Shown: positions 43,787 through 52,336, numbered from the stretch's first letter. The stretch is DNA of 64,000 bases from Bacteroidia bacterium (GCA_026003235.1 BPGW01000007.1:81572-145571), one strand, 5' to 3'. Notes: generated from the sequence alone by a model not told the origin. Translations and numbers: made by a program.

Positions 43787-44695
43787 CTACTTTTCCTGGG
43801 AAGCAGACAAGAGTACGGAGCGATAGAGGCTGTAGTTGACTTCAAAGCCCACGAGAAGCACCAGCGAAAGCCAGTAGAACCACACCATAAGCGCAATGAC
43901 GGCGGCGATGCTCCCGTAAAACCGACTGAAGTTAGCCACGGCCAGGAAGTACCACGAAAGGAGTTTCATGGCGGCCCCCAGCAGAAACGTAGCCACAACC
44001 GCCCCCGGTGAAATCCAGTAGGGAAGCGGCCTACGAGGTAGACCTGCCCGGTAAATGAGCTCTACCGCCCCACATACCACCCCAAAAAGCAGCAAAAACT
44101 TGACCAGCCCCACCAACGGATGAAAAAGAGAACCCAGCGGGGACTCAGCCCCCCCCATCCAAGCCAGAAGGTGTTTGTCCCGAACAAAGGAAAAGGCCAG
44201 GTTCGCCAAAATAAGCAGCAGCAGCACCCCCACCAAGCCAAGGGCACGCAACCACAAAACCCAAAAGGGAAGCTTAGGCATGCCGTCGTGAAAAAAGGCT
44301 CGCAGCATGGTAAGCATCCCTTGCCAAAGCGAATACAGCGCCAGAAAAAGGGAAAAAGAGAGGAGGGTAAAGTTACGCTTCTGGTAAATGCCTTCAAAAA
44401 CTACATCGTGCACCAGCTGGTAAGCTGGCGGGGGTAAGATTTGTCCAAGCTGCTGCTGAAAAAGCCGTTCAAAGTCCTCAAAGGGCAGATAGCTAATCAG
44501 CATGAGGGCAAAAAGAAGGCCAGGGAAAAGGGCAAAAAAGAAACTAAAGGCCATAGCCCCCCCGCGTATAGTGAACATCGGGTGAGTGAGATTTTCCCAA
44601 AACAAGGCCAGAACGGCACCGATGCGTACGTTAGGAAAGCCCGGCAGGCGCAGAGCGCCGAGTTTAGCGAGAAGTCGCCGCCAAAAGGGCTGCAT
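43787..44695 (-). CDS. YihY/BrkB family membrane protein
   Basis: A 302-aa inner-membrane protein with six hydrophobic segments. The conserved opening is FTIRGGAMAFSFFFALFPGLLFALMLI; later AVVATFLLGAAMKLLSWYFLAVANFSRFYGSIAAVIALMVWFYWLSLVLLVGFEVNY is the classic signature of the family (formerly mis-named ribonuclease BN). Transport substrate is unknown. It overlaps the thioesterase stop by 32 bases and is the last gene in the run from the LOG protein. Confidence 0.93.
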   Translation of the reverse strand: MQPFWRRLLAKLGALRLPGFPNVRIGAVLALFWENLTHPMFTIRGGAMAFSFFFALFPGLLFALMLISYLPFEDFERLFQQQLGQILPPPAYQLVHDVVFEGIYQKRNFTLLSFSLFLALYSLWQGMLTMLRAFFHDGMPKLPFWVLWLRALGLVGVLLLLILANLAFSFVRDKHLLAWMGGAESPLGSLFHPLVGLVKFLLLFGVVCGAVELIYRAGLPRRPLPYWISPGAVVATFLLGAAMKLLSWYFLAVANFSRFYGSIAAVIALMVWFYWLSLVLLVGFEVNYSLYRSVLLSASQEK

Positions 44696-45110
44696 AGAAC
44701 GCCTCAGGAGGGTTGCAGGGGCGCCAGGTAGCTCGCTGAATAAATACCAGCACCACTTCCGCTTCGGCCAGAAGATCCGCTTCCCGGTAGATGCGATGCA
44801 GAAAGACCAGCTTACGGCTGGGTGGCTCTTTCAGCCAAGTCAAGATCCGTATCTCGTCATCATACCGGGCCGGACGATGGTAGGTGATGCTGAAGTGCCG
44901 CACAGGCAGCAGAACCCCCATTTCTGCCTCCATCTGCGCATAACTCAACCCAAACCGCCGAATCCATTCCGTACGAGCTATCTCACACCACACCGCATAG
45001 TGGGCATAATACACCACCCCCATTTGATCGGTCTCCGCATACCGCACGCGCAGGCGAGTCTCATGCGGAACCTGCCAGATGTGCGGCGCTATTTCTTCTG
45101 GCTTAGCCAT
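44664..45110 (-). CDS. Acyl-CoA thioesterase, hot-dog fold (YbgC/4-hydroxybenzoyl-CoA type)
   Basis: A 148-aa hot-dog thioesterase. RVRYAETDQMGVVYYAHYAVWCEIARTEWIR is the YbgC-type active-site motif with Asp as the catalytic residue. VRHFSITYHRPARYDDEIRILTWL and LAEAEVVLVFI follow. Such enzymes hydrolyse short acyl-CoA or acyl-ACP, sometimes near envelope genes. Its start overlaps the mltG stop by 22 bases and its stop overlaps yihY, so it is translated within a coupled operon. Confidence 0.9.
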   Translation of the reverse strand: MAKPEEIAPHIWQVPHETRLRVRYAETDQMGVVYYAHYAVWCEIARTEWIRRFGLSYAQMEAEMGVLLPVRHFSITYHRPARYDDEIRILTWLKEPPSRKLVFLHRIYREADLLAEAEVVLVFIQRATWRPCNPPEAFYAALLAATSR

Positions 45111-46156
45111 CGTGTAAGGACTTGTTGGTATCGGCGAGCTTTTACCAGATGCTCCGCGTAGGTTTCAGAAAAATCATGGTAGCCGGAGTTGTCCGGGCGG
45201 GCACAAAAGTACAGGTAGGGGCTGGGTGTGTAGTTCAGCACGGCTTCTATGGCTTCGCGGGAGGGGTTGCCAATGGGGCCAGGGGGAAGGCCTTTCCGCT
45301 TATAGGTGTTGTAGGGCGAGTCTTTCTCCAGCATGCGATGCGTAACCCGCTGCGCAGTAAAGTCGCCTACCGCATAAATCACGGTAGGATCGGCTTGCAG
45401 AGGCATACCCAGCCGAAGGCGATTGAGATACACACTGGCGATAAGAGGCCATTCGCTTTTGCGGTAGCTTTCGTGCTCTACGATGGAAGCAAGGATACCT
45501 ACCTCAATAGGGGTCAGCCCCAGCGCTTCGGCCCGCTTGCGCCGGTCAGCGTTCCAAAAATTTTGATAAGCCTGGTACAGGCGCTGAAACAGGTGGGCAG
45601 GCGGCACGGTCCAATACACCTCGTACACATCGGGCAAAAACACCAGGAGCCAGGTGTGGCGGTCAAAGCCCCATTCCTGCCAGGGGTAAGACTGGAAAGC
45701 CAGCGCCCACGATAGCGAATCGTGAGCGAGCGTGCGACCTAAAAACCCCGCCAGATGGGCAGGGCTGCGCTGGGGTCGCAGGTAAAAGCGAAAAGGTTTC
45801 TGCAGGCCCTTTCGCAGGCGGTTCCACACGACGAAGGCCCGTTCGCCAGGACGCACCTGGTATTCGCCGGCCAGCAGCCGCCCTCCCCACCGAACCCACC
45901 AATGCCAAAGGGTGTAGCGGGGGAAAAGCGCGGCCAGCTCGCTTCGCCAGGCCTCTCGCTTCTGAGGCTCCAGCGGCAAGCGAAGGGTCTGCTCTTGCGT
46001 AGTGCGCACCTGAGCCGTGAACTGCAGGAGCAGGCCTGTCAGCCCCAGCAGGGAAACCGCCGCTATCCCTAACCGCAGGCGGCGACTCTGTAGGAGCCTT
46101 GCCCCAGCGCGGAGAGAGGGTTTCTTGCGCTTTTTACCACCAGGCTTGCGAGCCAT
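45089..46156 (-). CDS. mltG: Endolytic murein transglycosylase MltG
   Basis: Inner-membrane enzyme that cleaves nascent glycan strands and limits their length (355 aa). The basic N-terminus precedes one membrane helix (GIAAVSLLGLTGLLLQF). The YceG domain has YEVYWTVPPAHLFQRL, LTPIEVGILASIVEHESYRKSEWPLIASVYLNRL (catalytic Glu in the VEHES motif), MPLQADPTVIYAVGDF, SPYNTYKRKGLPPGPIGNPSREAIEAVLNY and the close of the domain. ATG 46156 gives this form; the ORF track start (46297) lies inside the upstream gene. It overlaps that gene by 23 bases. Confidence 0.96.
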   Translation of the reverse strand: MARKPGGKKRKKPSLRAGARLLQSRRLRLGIAAVSLLGLTGLLLQFTAQVRTTQEQTLRLPLEPQKREAWRSELAALFPRYTLWHWWVRWGGRLLAGEYQVRPGERAFVVWNRLRKGLQKPFRFYLRPQRSPAHLAGFLGRTLAHDSLSWALAFQSYPWQEWGFDRHTWLLVFLPDVYEVYWTVPPAHLFQRLYQAYQNFWNADRRKRAEALGLTPIEVGILASIVEHESYRKSEWPLIASVYLNRLRLGMPLQADPTVIYAVGDFTAQRVTHRMLEKDSPYNTYKRKGLPPGPIGNPSREAIEAVLNYTPSPYLYFCARPDNSGYHDFSETYAEHLVKARRYQQVLTRWLSQKK

Positions 46157-46733
46157 GATCGGCCTGTTTTGCCAAGAGGAAACGATAGACCTGCCCGTAC
46201 GAAGCCTGTAAAGCGGTGGGCAACGGCTCCTCCAGGGAAGGCCAGCGCTGGCGCACGACCAATTCGGCCCATTCGCGGGGAGAAAGCTCCTCCACAAGAC
46301 GCCGATAGAGGTACCGACTGGCCGCCCCTACCCCATACACCGGCAGGTCTTCCGCTCCCCGGAAAGGTATCGCATTCAAATAGTAGGTGAGCACCCGGTC
46401 CTGCCCCCACAAAGGCTCCAACAGCGCTCCCACAAGCTTGACAAGCCACGAAGGGGTATCCTCCGAAAAAAACATGTACCGCGCCGTAAGCTCAGCTAAG
46501 GAAGGCTTCTCAGCCCGAAGGGTACGGGTGCTGTACCACGCAAAAGCCTCACGGAGGGGTAAAGGCTGCTGCTGCTCTGACAACCACTTCCACTGGTAAG
46601 GCTGCCCGGAAAACGCCGCCTCAAGGACCGGCCGAGGGGGAAAAGGAATCCAGCGCAAGCTCGCAAGCCCTACCACCCCCAAGAAAAGAACCAGCGCCCC
46701 CAGGTTCAGTAGCTTGCGCAGGAGCCAACCCAT
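46134..46733 (-). CDS. GT51 transglycosylase-like protein with degenerate active site
   Basis: A 199-aa protein with an N-terminal membrane helix (LGALVLFLGVVGLASL). The second half keeps GT51 motifs: WGQDRVLTYYLNAIPFRG (motif 4) and VYGVGAASRYLYRRLVEELSPREWAELVVRQRWP (motif 5). The first catalytic motif EDxxFxxHxG is not visible; the place reads REAFAWYST. Motif 2 (GGSTIxQQ) is reduced to SLAELTARYMF. It may be a non-catalytic scaffold, perhaps for MltG, with which it overlaps by 23 bases. A misread N-terminus is less likely, since the frame is unbroken. Confidence 0.7.
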   Translation of the reverse strand: MGWLLRKLLNLGALVLFLGVVGLASLRWIPFPPRPVLEAAFSGQPYQWKWLSEQQQPLPLREAFAWYSTRTLRAEKPSLAELTARYMFFSEDTPSWLVKLVGALLEPLWGQDRVLTYYLNAIPFRGAEDLPVYGVGAASRYLYRRLVEELSPREWAELVVRQRWPSLEEPLPTALQASYGQVYRFLLAKQADHGSQAWW

Positions 46734-46736
46734 ACC

Positions 46737-47456
46737 TTACCCCAGCTGAAGCTGCTCTATACGCTGGCGGTAAAAAGTACTAATAGCCTCTACAACCTCC
46801 TCAGGGGTATCTACCAGCGTGAAAAGCAGCATATCCTCCGGCGAAATGTAGTTCCATTCCTCCAGAAGGGTCTTTTTGATCCATTCCACCAGGCCTTGCC
46901 AGAAAGCACGCCCTACCATGACGACAGGGAAGCGCTCAATCTTTTGGGTCTGGATGAGCGTGAGCGCCTCAAAAAGCTCGTCCATGGTTCCAAACCCTCC
47001 TGGCAATACCACAAAAGCCTGGGCATACTTGACAAACATCACTTTGCGCACGAAAAAGTAGTCAAAATGGATGAGGAGGTCTTCGTCCACGTAGGGATTG
47101 GGGTGCTGCTCAAAGGGCAAGAGGATATTCAAGCCCACGGAATGGCCGCCCAGTTCTTTGGCGCCTTTGTTGGCGGCCTCCATGATACCGGGTCCGCCTC
47201 CTGTGATGATACCGTAGCCGTTTTCCACCAGGGCGCGTGCGACCGCTACAGCCAGTTCATAATGCGGACTGCCCGGCTGAGCGCGCGCCGAACCAAAAAT
47301 AGAAACACAGGGCCCAATGCGTGAGAGCGTCTCAAATCCTTCCACGAATTCGGCCATGATGCGGAAAATCTGCCAAGTGTCGGTGGCTCGCTTCTCCCGG
47401 AGATCCCGGGTCTTGTTGAAGAGGTTTTTGGGAAGGCCGTTGGTTGGCGGGATCAT
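46737..47456 (-). CDS. LOG family protein (TIGR00730, Rossmann fold nucleotide hydrolase)
   Basis: A 239-aa protein of the LOG family, named for cytokinin-activating nucleotide phosphoribohydrolases. SIFGSARAQPGSPHYELA and GYGIITGGGPGIMEAANKGA are the nucleotide site; FVVLPGGFGTMDELFEALTLIQ holds the catalytic PGGxGTxxE. Bacterial members hydrolyse nucleoside monophosphates such as AMP. ATG 47456 follows a TACCTTTG box; the ORF track start lies upstream of it. It heads the coupled run to yihY. GT51-like follows after 3 bases. Confidence 0.88.
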   Translation of the reverse strand: MIPPTNGLPKNLFNKTRDLREKRATDTWQIFRIMAEFVEGFETLSRIGPCVSIFGSARAQPGSPHYELAVAVARALVENGYGIITGGGPGIMEAANKGAKELGGHSVGLNILLPFEQHPNPYVDEDLLIHFDYFFVRKVMFVKYAQAFVVLPGGFGTMDELFEALTLIQTQKIERFPVVMVGRAFWQGLVEWIKKTLLEEWNYISPEDMLLFTLVDTPEEVVEAISTFYRQRIEQLQLG

Positions 47457-47463
47457 AGGGTTA

Positions 47464-47471
47464 CAAAGGTA
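47464..47471 (-). promoter_or_regulatory. Promoter -7 box for the LOG-to-yihY operon
   Basis: TACCTTTG on the minus strand, 7 nt before the LOG gene start. Confidence 0.6.
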
Positions 47472-47481
47472 CGAAAACGAT

Positions 47482-47531
47482 AAAAAAAGGCCGCTGCGCA
47501 CAAAACAGGGAACTCCCCCGCGGGGCGCAGC
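47482..47531 (-). terminator. Possible terminator of the gcvH-proC unit
   Basis: On the minus strand GCTGCGC (47531-47525) and GCGCAGC (47499-47493) can form a stem, with the palindrome CCCCGCGGGG next to it, followed by GGCC and seven T. The 108-base gap between proC and the LOG gene also holds the LOG promoter. Confidence 0.5.
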
Positions 47532-47564
47532 TGAAGACCTTTTTAGGTGTGTGCAAGCAGGGGG

Positions 47565-48368
47565 CTATTCTTGGGGGAGGGGAGGGCGCAAAGCAAGGGA
47601 CCGCTGATAGGCAGCCCAGATGGCGCGAGAAAGGGCCGGGCGAAAGCCAGCCTTCTCCAGGTAGTAAAGGGCTTCTGCTGTGGTGCCCCCTGGGGAAGTC
47701 ACCTCTTGCCGCAAAAGGGCGGCCCCTCGGCCCACCGCCTGGTAATACGCTACCGAACCTCGGAGAGTCTCTACAACCAGCTTCTCGGCAAGGTGGCGCG
47801 GCAAACCCAAGTGTACCCCCGCCTCGGTAAGCGCCTCCATAAAGAGAAACACGTACGCGGGGCCCGTTCCAGAAAGGGCTGTAGCCATATCCAGGTAGGC
47901 TTCGTCGTCTACTTCCACATGCGATCCGAGAACCTGCAAGAAAGCTTCCACCGTCAGGCGCTCTTCGGCGGAGAGTCCTCGGCTTGTCCATACGGTAACG
48001 CCCGCTCCAATACGGCCAGGCGTATTGGGCATGGTGCGCACCAGGCGCCCGTGGTCCAACCCCACCTGCAAATGCTCCAAGGTTATGCCCGCCATCACCG
48101 AGAGTACCAGGGTTTCTTTTTTCAGGAGGGGACGCAGGGTGGGGAGAAGCGAGGCGGCCTTCTGGGGTTTGAGCGCCAGGAGGAGCCAATCGGCAAGGCC
48201 GGCCTCGGCCACGGTGGTCGCTTCCAGGGCCTGCAGCTGCCGAGCCAGCTGGGCCCTGCGTTCAGAAGGAGGCCCTAAGAGAACAAGCTCTTCTCCAGGA
48301 TAAAGCTGACGGAAAGCCCCTGCCAGCGTCTGGCCCATCACCCCAGGGCCGACGATCACGCCCCGCAT
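47565..48368 (-). CDS. proC: Pyrroline-5-carboxylate reductase
   Basis: Last step of proline synthesis: NAD(P)H-dependent reduction of pyrroline-5-carboxylate. VIVGPGVMGQTLAGAF is the nucleotide site. ALKPQKAASLLPTLRPLL, SVMAGITLEHLQVGL, VRTMPNTPGRIGAGVTVW and SGTGPAYVFLFMEALTEAGVHLGLPRHLAEKL are all family motifs; the C-terminal VTSPGGTTAEALYYLEKAGF is the ProC signature. Length 267 aa is normal. One base separates it from the gcvH stop, so it is probably co-transcribed with gcvH. Confidence 0.95.
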   Translation of the reverse strand: MRGVIVGPGVMGQTLAGAFRQLYPGEELVLLGPPSERRAQLARQLQALEATTVAEAGLADWLLLALKPQKAASLLPTLRPLLKKETLVLSVMAGITLEHLQVGLDHGRLVRTMPNTPGRIGAGVTVWTSRGLSAEERLTVEAFLQVLGSHVEVDDEAYLDMATALSGTGPAYVFLFMEALTEAGVHLGLPRHLAEKLVVETLRGSVAYYQAVGRGAALLRQEVTSPGGTTAEALYYLEKAGFRPALSRAIWAAYQRSLALRPPLPQE

Positions 48369-48369
48369 C

Positions 48370-48750
48370 TTACCCCAAAAGCGCCTGATACGCCTCAGCC
48401 CTCAGAAGCGTCTCCACCTCAGCGGGCTTCTCCAGGCGAATGCGGATCATCCAGCCCTCCCCATAGGGGTCATGGTTGACCTTTTCAGGCTGCGTGTCCA
48501 GAAGAGGATTCTTTTCCAGGACGGTCCCGCTGACGGGCATATACAGGTCCGACACGGTCTTGACCGCTTCTACCGTCCCGAAGACGCTGCCCGCTTCCAA
48601 GGTCTGGCCGACGGTAGGAATGTCTACAAAGACGATATCCCCCAGCTGAGATTGGGCAAAGTCTGTGATGCCGACGTAAGCTTCGGTGGGGCTGGTCAGA
48701 CGCAACCACTCGTGCTCGCGGGTGTAGTAGAGGTCAGGTGGGAAGTGCAT
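48370..48750 (-). CDS. gcvH: Glycine cleavage system H protein
   Basis: Lipoyl carrier of the glycine cleavage system (126 aa). YYTREHEWLRL is the standard opening; DIVFVDIPTVGQTLEAGSVFGTVEAVKTVSDLYMPVSGTVLE has the lipoyl-lysine in VEAVKTVSD. NPLLDTQPEKVNHDPYGEGWMIRIRL is the usual end. ATG 48750 follows a TACCTTTG box by 8 nt. The T and P proteins are not in the window. Confidence 0.96.
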   Translation of the reverse strand: MHFPPDLYYTREHEWLRLTSPTEAYVGITDFAQSQLGDIVFVDIPTVGQTLEAGSVFGTVEAVKTVSDLYMPVSGTVLEKNPLLDTQPEKVNHDPYGEGWMIRIRLEKPAEVETLLRAEAYQALLG

Positions 48751-48758
48751 AAGCCAGG

Positions 48759-48766
48759 CAAAGGTA
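48759..48766 (-). promoter_or_regulatory. Promoter -7 box for gcvH-proC
   Basis: TACCTTTG on the minus strand, 8 nt before the gcvH ATG. Confidence 0.6.
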
Positions 48767-48778
48767 AGGAAGAAGCCC

Positions 48779-49537
48779 TCAGCTGCGGGCCTGCAGAAGC
48801 GCCTGGGCAATCTGGAGGAAGCTGGAGGCTTCTAAGCTGGCCCCACCCACGAGGCCGCCGTCTACGTCGGGCTGTGAGAAAAGCTCCAGCGCAGCCGAAG
48901 GTTTTAGGCTGCCGCCGTAGACCACACAGATCCCTTCGGCCGGAGCTCCCAACCGAGCCAGCTGAGCCCGCAAGAAGGCGTGCACTTCTTGGGCCTGCTG
49001 GGGCGTCGCATGGACCCCCGTACCGATAGCCCACACCGGCTCGTAGGCCAGCACAAAGCGATCCCAGGCGATAGCCCCATCGGAGAGCACCTCTTCCAGC
49101 TGAACTTGTAGCACGTCGAAGGTCTGACCTGCTTCGCGCTGGGCCAGGGTTTCGCCTACGCAGTAGATCACCGAGAGCCCGCGCTGCTGAGCATCCTGGA
49201 GCTTCCTGCGCAGGAGGGGGCCCGTTTCACCGAAGTGCTGACGCCGTTCTGAATGGCCAATCAGCACCCACTTCACGCCGATATGGGCTAATTGGGCCAT
49301 GGATACCTCGCCGGTAAAGGCGCCGAACTCGCCCGGATAGCCATTCTGCGCCCCCACCTGAAGGCGGCTATTGGATAAGAGAGCCACCAGCTCACGCAGG
49401 TATATCGCCGGGGGAAAAAGCACCGCCGGAAGCGTCCACCCATGCCGTTCCCATCCCTTGTGCAGGGCTGTAGTGAGGTGCAGCGCTTCAATGGGGTAGA
49501 GGTGCATTTTCCAATTGGCGGCAAGAAACTGTCTCAT
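48779..49537 (-). CDS. tpiA: Triose-phosphate isomerase
   Basis: Interconverts glyceraldehyde-3-phosphate and dihydroxyacetone phosphate (252 aa). AANWKMHL has the active-site Asn and Lys; VLIGHSERRQHFGET holds the catalytic His; YEPVWAIGTG holds the catalytic Glu, and VVYGGSLKPSAALELFSQPDVDGGLVGGASLE is the phosphate-binding end. The start overlaps the upstream stop in an ATGA, so it is coupled to the eRF1-like gene. Confidence 0.97.
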   Translation of the reverse strand: MRQFLAANWKMHLYPIEALHLTTALHKGWERHGWTLPAVLFPPAIYLRELVALLSNSRLQVGAQNGYPGEFGAFTGEVSMAQLAHIGVKWVLIGHSERRQHFGETGPLLRRKLQDAQQRGLSVIYCVGETLAQREAGQTFDVLQVQLEEVLSDGAIAWDRFVLAYEPVWAIGTGVHATPQQAQEVHAFLRAQLARLGAPAEGICVVYGGSLKPSAALELFSQPDVDGGLVGGASLEASSFLQIAQALLQARS

Positions 49538-50616
49538 GGCACCAGGAGCATAAGGGGGTGAGGAAGCTTGCCTGGCGGCATGAAGAGCACTTCCCCGCCC
49601 CGTTCGGAAACGGCCGCCACAAGCAGATCTACCCCGTCTCGGGAAGTAAGGTTACGCTTTTGGCCCGTAAGCTCTTCGGCGGGGAAGGTATACCCCTCTT
49701 CCACGAAAAGGACTGGCGCCGAAGGGAGCGAGTCCTGCAAGAGCGCCCAAATTTCTTGGGGGGCCTGCTTCTCCGAGTAAGGCAAAAAAGGGAGGTACAT
49801 CTGTTCTAACACGGTCCGATGGTGTTCCAAGTAATGCGCCACCTGCTGCTGAATCTGCTCCAGCGAGCTGGCTTCGGGAATCCCGCTGATGAGCACGAGA
49901 GACCCCCGGCCTTCAAGACCCCGGCTAATGTCCTGGAGGAGCCGCTCCTCACCCATCAAGAGCACGGGCACCCGTTCTTGAACCAGGTAAAAAGAGACCA
50001 CTTCCCGCAATATATCCGTGTATTTGACCAGCGCCATGCTGTAAGCGGAGCGCGCCATCTGCGAGAAAAGCTCATTGTAGTGGGGGTTGTCTACGGAAAT
50101 GCTTTGCAAGTTTTGACGGGCTTTGTGTAGCTGCTGAAGGGCTTCTTTCACCTCAGACGACAAAGGCAGGGAAAAAAGCCTTGTTCCTATGGCCTCAAAC
50201 CAGCGAACGGTATTCTCTGACACCAACCCCACAAACACGGTTTTGACCCGATGCAGGGCATAAAAGGCAGGCCAGGGTTTGAGCGCTTTGCCTACGCTGA
50301 TCTCCTCCGGCAAGAGGAAGGGCACAAACACCCCTTCGGCTAAGGTGGGGCTGACCGCAAGCAGCCACGTACCCTCCGAATAGTCTGCCTCCAGCACTTG
50401 ACCGAGGACGTAGTCCAGGTTGGTGCGGAAGCTTTCTACTTCTTTAAGGTCGGAAAGCTTAGCTAAGGCCTTTTCGGCTTTTTCCCGGACCTTGCCCAGG
50501 CGCTCGGGGGAAACGGTGTGTTCTTCCGGCTTGAGCGGCAAGTAAGCCGTAAGGGCCACCGAAGCAGGGCCTTGCTGCGCCAAACGGCGCACCCGCGTCA
50601 TTCTTAGCGACTCCAT
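49534..50616 (-). CDS. Probable bacterial eRF1-like (baeRF) family protein
   Basis: A 360-aa soluble protein, no signal or membrane segments. The N-terminal half (SVALTAYLPLKPEEHT..., later GTWLLAVSPTLAEGVFVPFLLPEE) and C-terminal half (RVPVLLMGEERLLQDISRGLEGRGSLVLISGIPEA, then a predicted nucleotide-like domain) recall bacterial archaeo-eukaryotic release-factor-like proteins, which act at stalled or idle ribosomes. This is a resemblance, not a strong match; I cannot place a catalytic motif. ATG 50616 is the best start. It overlaps tpiA by 4 bases and is divergent from a membrane protein gene. Confidence 0.4.
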   Translation of the reverse strand: MESLRMTRVRRLAQQGPASVALTAYLPLKPEEHTVSPERLGKVREKAEKALAKLSDLKEVESFRTNLDYVLGQVLEADYSEGTWLLAVSPTLAEGVFVPFLLPEEISVGKALKPWPAFYALHRVKTVFVGLVSENTVRWFEAIGTRLFSLPLSSEVKEALQQLHKARQNLQSISVDNPHYNELFSQMARSAYSMALVKYTDILREVVSFYLVQERVPVLLMGEERLLQDISRGLEGRGSLVLISGIPEASSLEQIQQQVAHYLEHHRTVLEQMYLPFLPYSEKQAPQEIWALLQDSLPSAPVLFVEEGYTFPAEELTGQKRNLTSRDGVDLLVAAVSERGGEVLFMPPGKLPHPLMLLVP

Positions 50617-50633
50617 ATCCGAGCCCAATACAC

Positions 50634-50641
50634 TAACTTTA
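50634..50641 (+). promoter_or_regulatory. Weak promoter box for the 50662 gene
   Basis: TAACTTTA, one mismatch to TAnnTTTG, 20 nt before the ATG at 50662. Confidence 0.25.
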
Positions 50642-50661
50642 CCGGCACTTCCGCCATAGGA

Positions 50662-51051
50662 ATGCAAAGTAAAGGCTTTCTCCTTTTTCTGGGCACGGTA
50701 GCTTTGCTGGGCACCTTAGCCACGGTATACCTCCCTCACTGGAGTGGGAGTTTGTATGTGCTGGTGGTGGTAGGATACTTCTTCCGTGGGGGGCGGGGCT
50801 GGCCTTGGGCTGCGGGCCTTCTCATGGGGCTCTTGTGGATAGCACTGGCTTTGCGATGGGACTTGCCCAACCAAGGCATGCTGGCCGGCCGCGTGGCCCA
50901 ACTCCTGGGCACCTCTCGCCCTATCCTGTGGCTCATCACCGGCCTCATAGGCTTTCTGCTGGGGCTCATAGGCGTGGCCCTGGGCCAAGCCCTGGCTCAC
51001 CTCCTTCCCCAAACCCCCCCTCGCCTCCGCCGCCATGAACGAGAAACCTGA
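50662..51051 (+). CDS. Small membrane protein, function unknown
   Basis: A 129-aa protein with about four hydrophobic helices (FLLFLGTVALLGTLATVYL, LYVLVVVGYFF, WAAGLLMGLLWIALAL, ILWLITGLIGFLLGLIGVALGQALA). I do not recognise the family. It resembles accessory membrane subunits in size only. It overlaps the SDF symporter start by 17 bases, so it is probably coupled to that gene and may assist it. The region between the divergent starts is 45 bases. Confidence 0.6.
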   Translation: MQSKGFLLFLGTVALLGTLATVYLPHWSGSLYVLVVVGYFFRGGRGWPWAAGLLMGLLWIALALRWDLPNQGMLAGRVAQLLGTSRPILWLITGLIGFLLGLIGVALGQALAHLLPQTPPRLRRHERET

Positions 51052-52336
51052 AAAAAACCCTGCTCTTCGCCTCCTCATAGGCTTTTTAGTAGGCTTAGGG
51101 GCGGCCTTGGCCTTTCGGACCTTGGGCTGGCCCACCGAATCCGCCAAAGCCGTGGCACGGACCTTAGGCGAGCTTTTTCTGCGAGGGATCTTCATGCTCA
51201 TTTTTCCCCTGGTGGTGCCCATGCTTTTGCTGGGCATCCGCCTGCTCACTCGTACCGGCCAAATAGGCCGCATAGGCCTGACTACCCTCTTCACTGTCAT
51301 AGGCTTGACGAGCGTGGCGGCCGGCCTCGGTCTGCTGCTTGCCACCGCCCTCAAACCCGGCCATACCCTTTCACCTGAGACCCGGACCGAGCTCCTCCAC
51401 CAGTTTGGCGCCCCCACCGCCTCCACCCCGCCGTTAGACGGCTCTTTTCTCTTGAATCTCCTACCTAAGAACCCCTTCTTTGACCTGGCGACCGCTTTTA
51501 CCCCTAACCAGCAGGGGGGGCTCTTGGCTTTCGTCGTCTTCACCCTCCTCTTGGGCCTTGCCCTGGCTCACCTGCCCCCAGAGCGCACCGAAACCTTCTA
51601 CAAGCTCACCGAGACCCTTTACGAAGCCAGCCTCTGGCTGCTGCAAAAGATAATGTACTGGATCGCTCCCATAGGCATAGCTGGCCTTATCTTCCAAGGC
51701 GGTGTAAGCTTAGGCTGGACGATTTTTCAGCTCTTGGGCGCTTACGCAGGCGTGGTGCTCTTGGGCCTCGTAGTACAGGGCATAGGGGTCTACAGCCTGT
51801 TTTTATGGCTTTTTGCCCGGCGCAGCCCTTGGCAGGTACTTCGTCAGAGTGGTCCTGCTCTGCTAATGGCTTTCTCCTCCGCCAGCAGCAACGCCACTTT
51901 GCCCACTACCCTGTACATCGCCTTGGAGCGGCTCCGTTTAGCTCCGCCGGTCGCTCACTTCATCCTGACGCTGGGGGCCACCGTCAACCAAAACGGCACC
52001 GCCCTCTATGAAGGGGTAACCCTCCTTTTTTTAGCCCAAGCCTTTGGCGTGCCCCTCTCCCTGGGCGACCAGGTCCTTATGATAGGGCTGGCCATGCTCA
52101 TCGCTATTGGGGCGGCCGGCGTGCCTGGAGGGTCCCTACCCCTCTTGGCTGGCGTGCTACCCTTCTTTGGCCTGCCCCCAGGCGCTATCGGGCTCATCTA
52201 CGGCATAGATCGGCTCCTGGACATGGCCCGCACCACGCTCAACGTGTACGGCGATTTGGTGATTGCCTCTTACCTGAACCGCTTATACCATGGAACTCCT
52301 GACCACGCGAGCCGAACTCAGAGCCTGGCGCAATAA
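51035..52336 (+). CDS. Dicarboxylate/amino acid:cation symporter (SDF family)
   Basis: Sodium- or proton-coupled carrier for glutamate, aspartate or C4-dicarboxylates (433 aa). Hallmarks: SSASSNATLP (HP1 serine-rich tip), LGATVNQNGTALYEGV (NMDGT motif in TM7, here NQNGT), GAAGVPGG (HP2) and GIDRLLDMARTTLNVYGDLV (TM8 substrate motif). About eight helices are visible. NQNGT for NMDGT is a mild departure in the cation site. It overlaps panC by 47 bases. Which substrate is carried cannot be read. Confidence 0.94.
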   Translation: MNEKPEKNPALRLLIGFLVGLGAALAFRTLGWPTESAKAVARTLGELFLRGIFMLIFPLVVPMLLLGIRLLTRTGQIGRIGLTTLFTVIGLTSVAAGLGLLLATALKPGHTLSPETRTELLHQFGAPTASTPPLDGSFLLNLLPKNPFFDLATAFTPNQQGGLLAFVVFTLLLGLALAHLPPERTETFYKLTETLYEASLWLLQKIMYWIAPIGIAGLIFQGGVSLGWTIFQLLGAYAGVVLLGLVVQGIGVYSLFLWLFARRSPWQVLRQSGPALLMAFSSASSNATLPTTLYIALERLRLAPPVAHFILTLGATVNQNGTALYEGVTLLFLAQAFGVPLSLGDQVLMIGLAMLIAIGAAGVPGGSLPLLAGVLPFFGLPPGAIGLIYGIDRLLDMARTTLNVYGDLVIASYLNRLYHGTPDHASRTQSLAQ

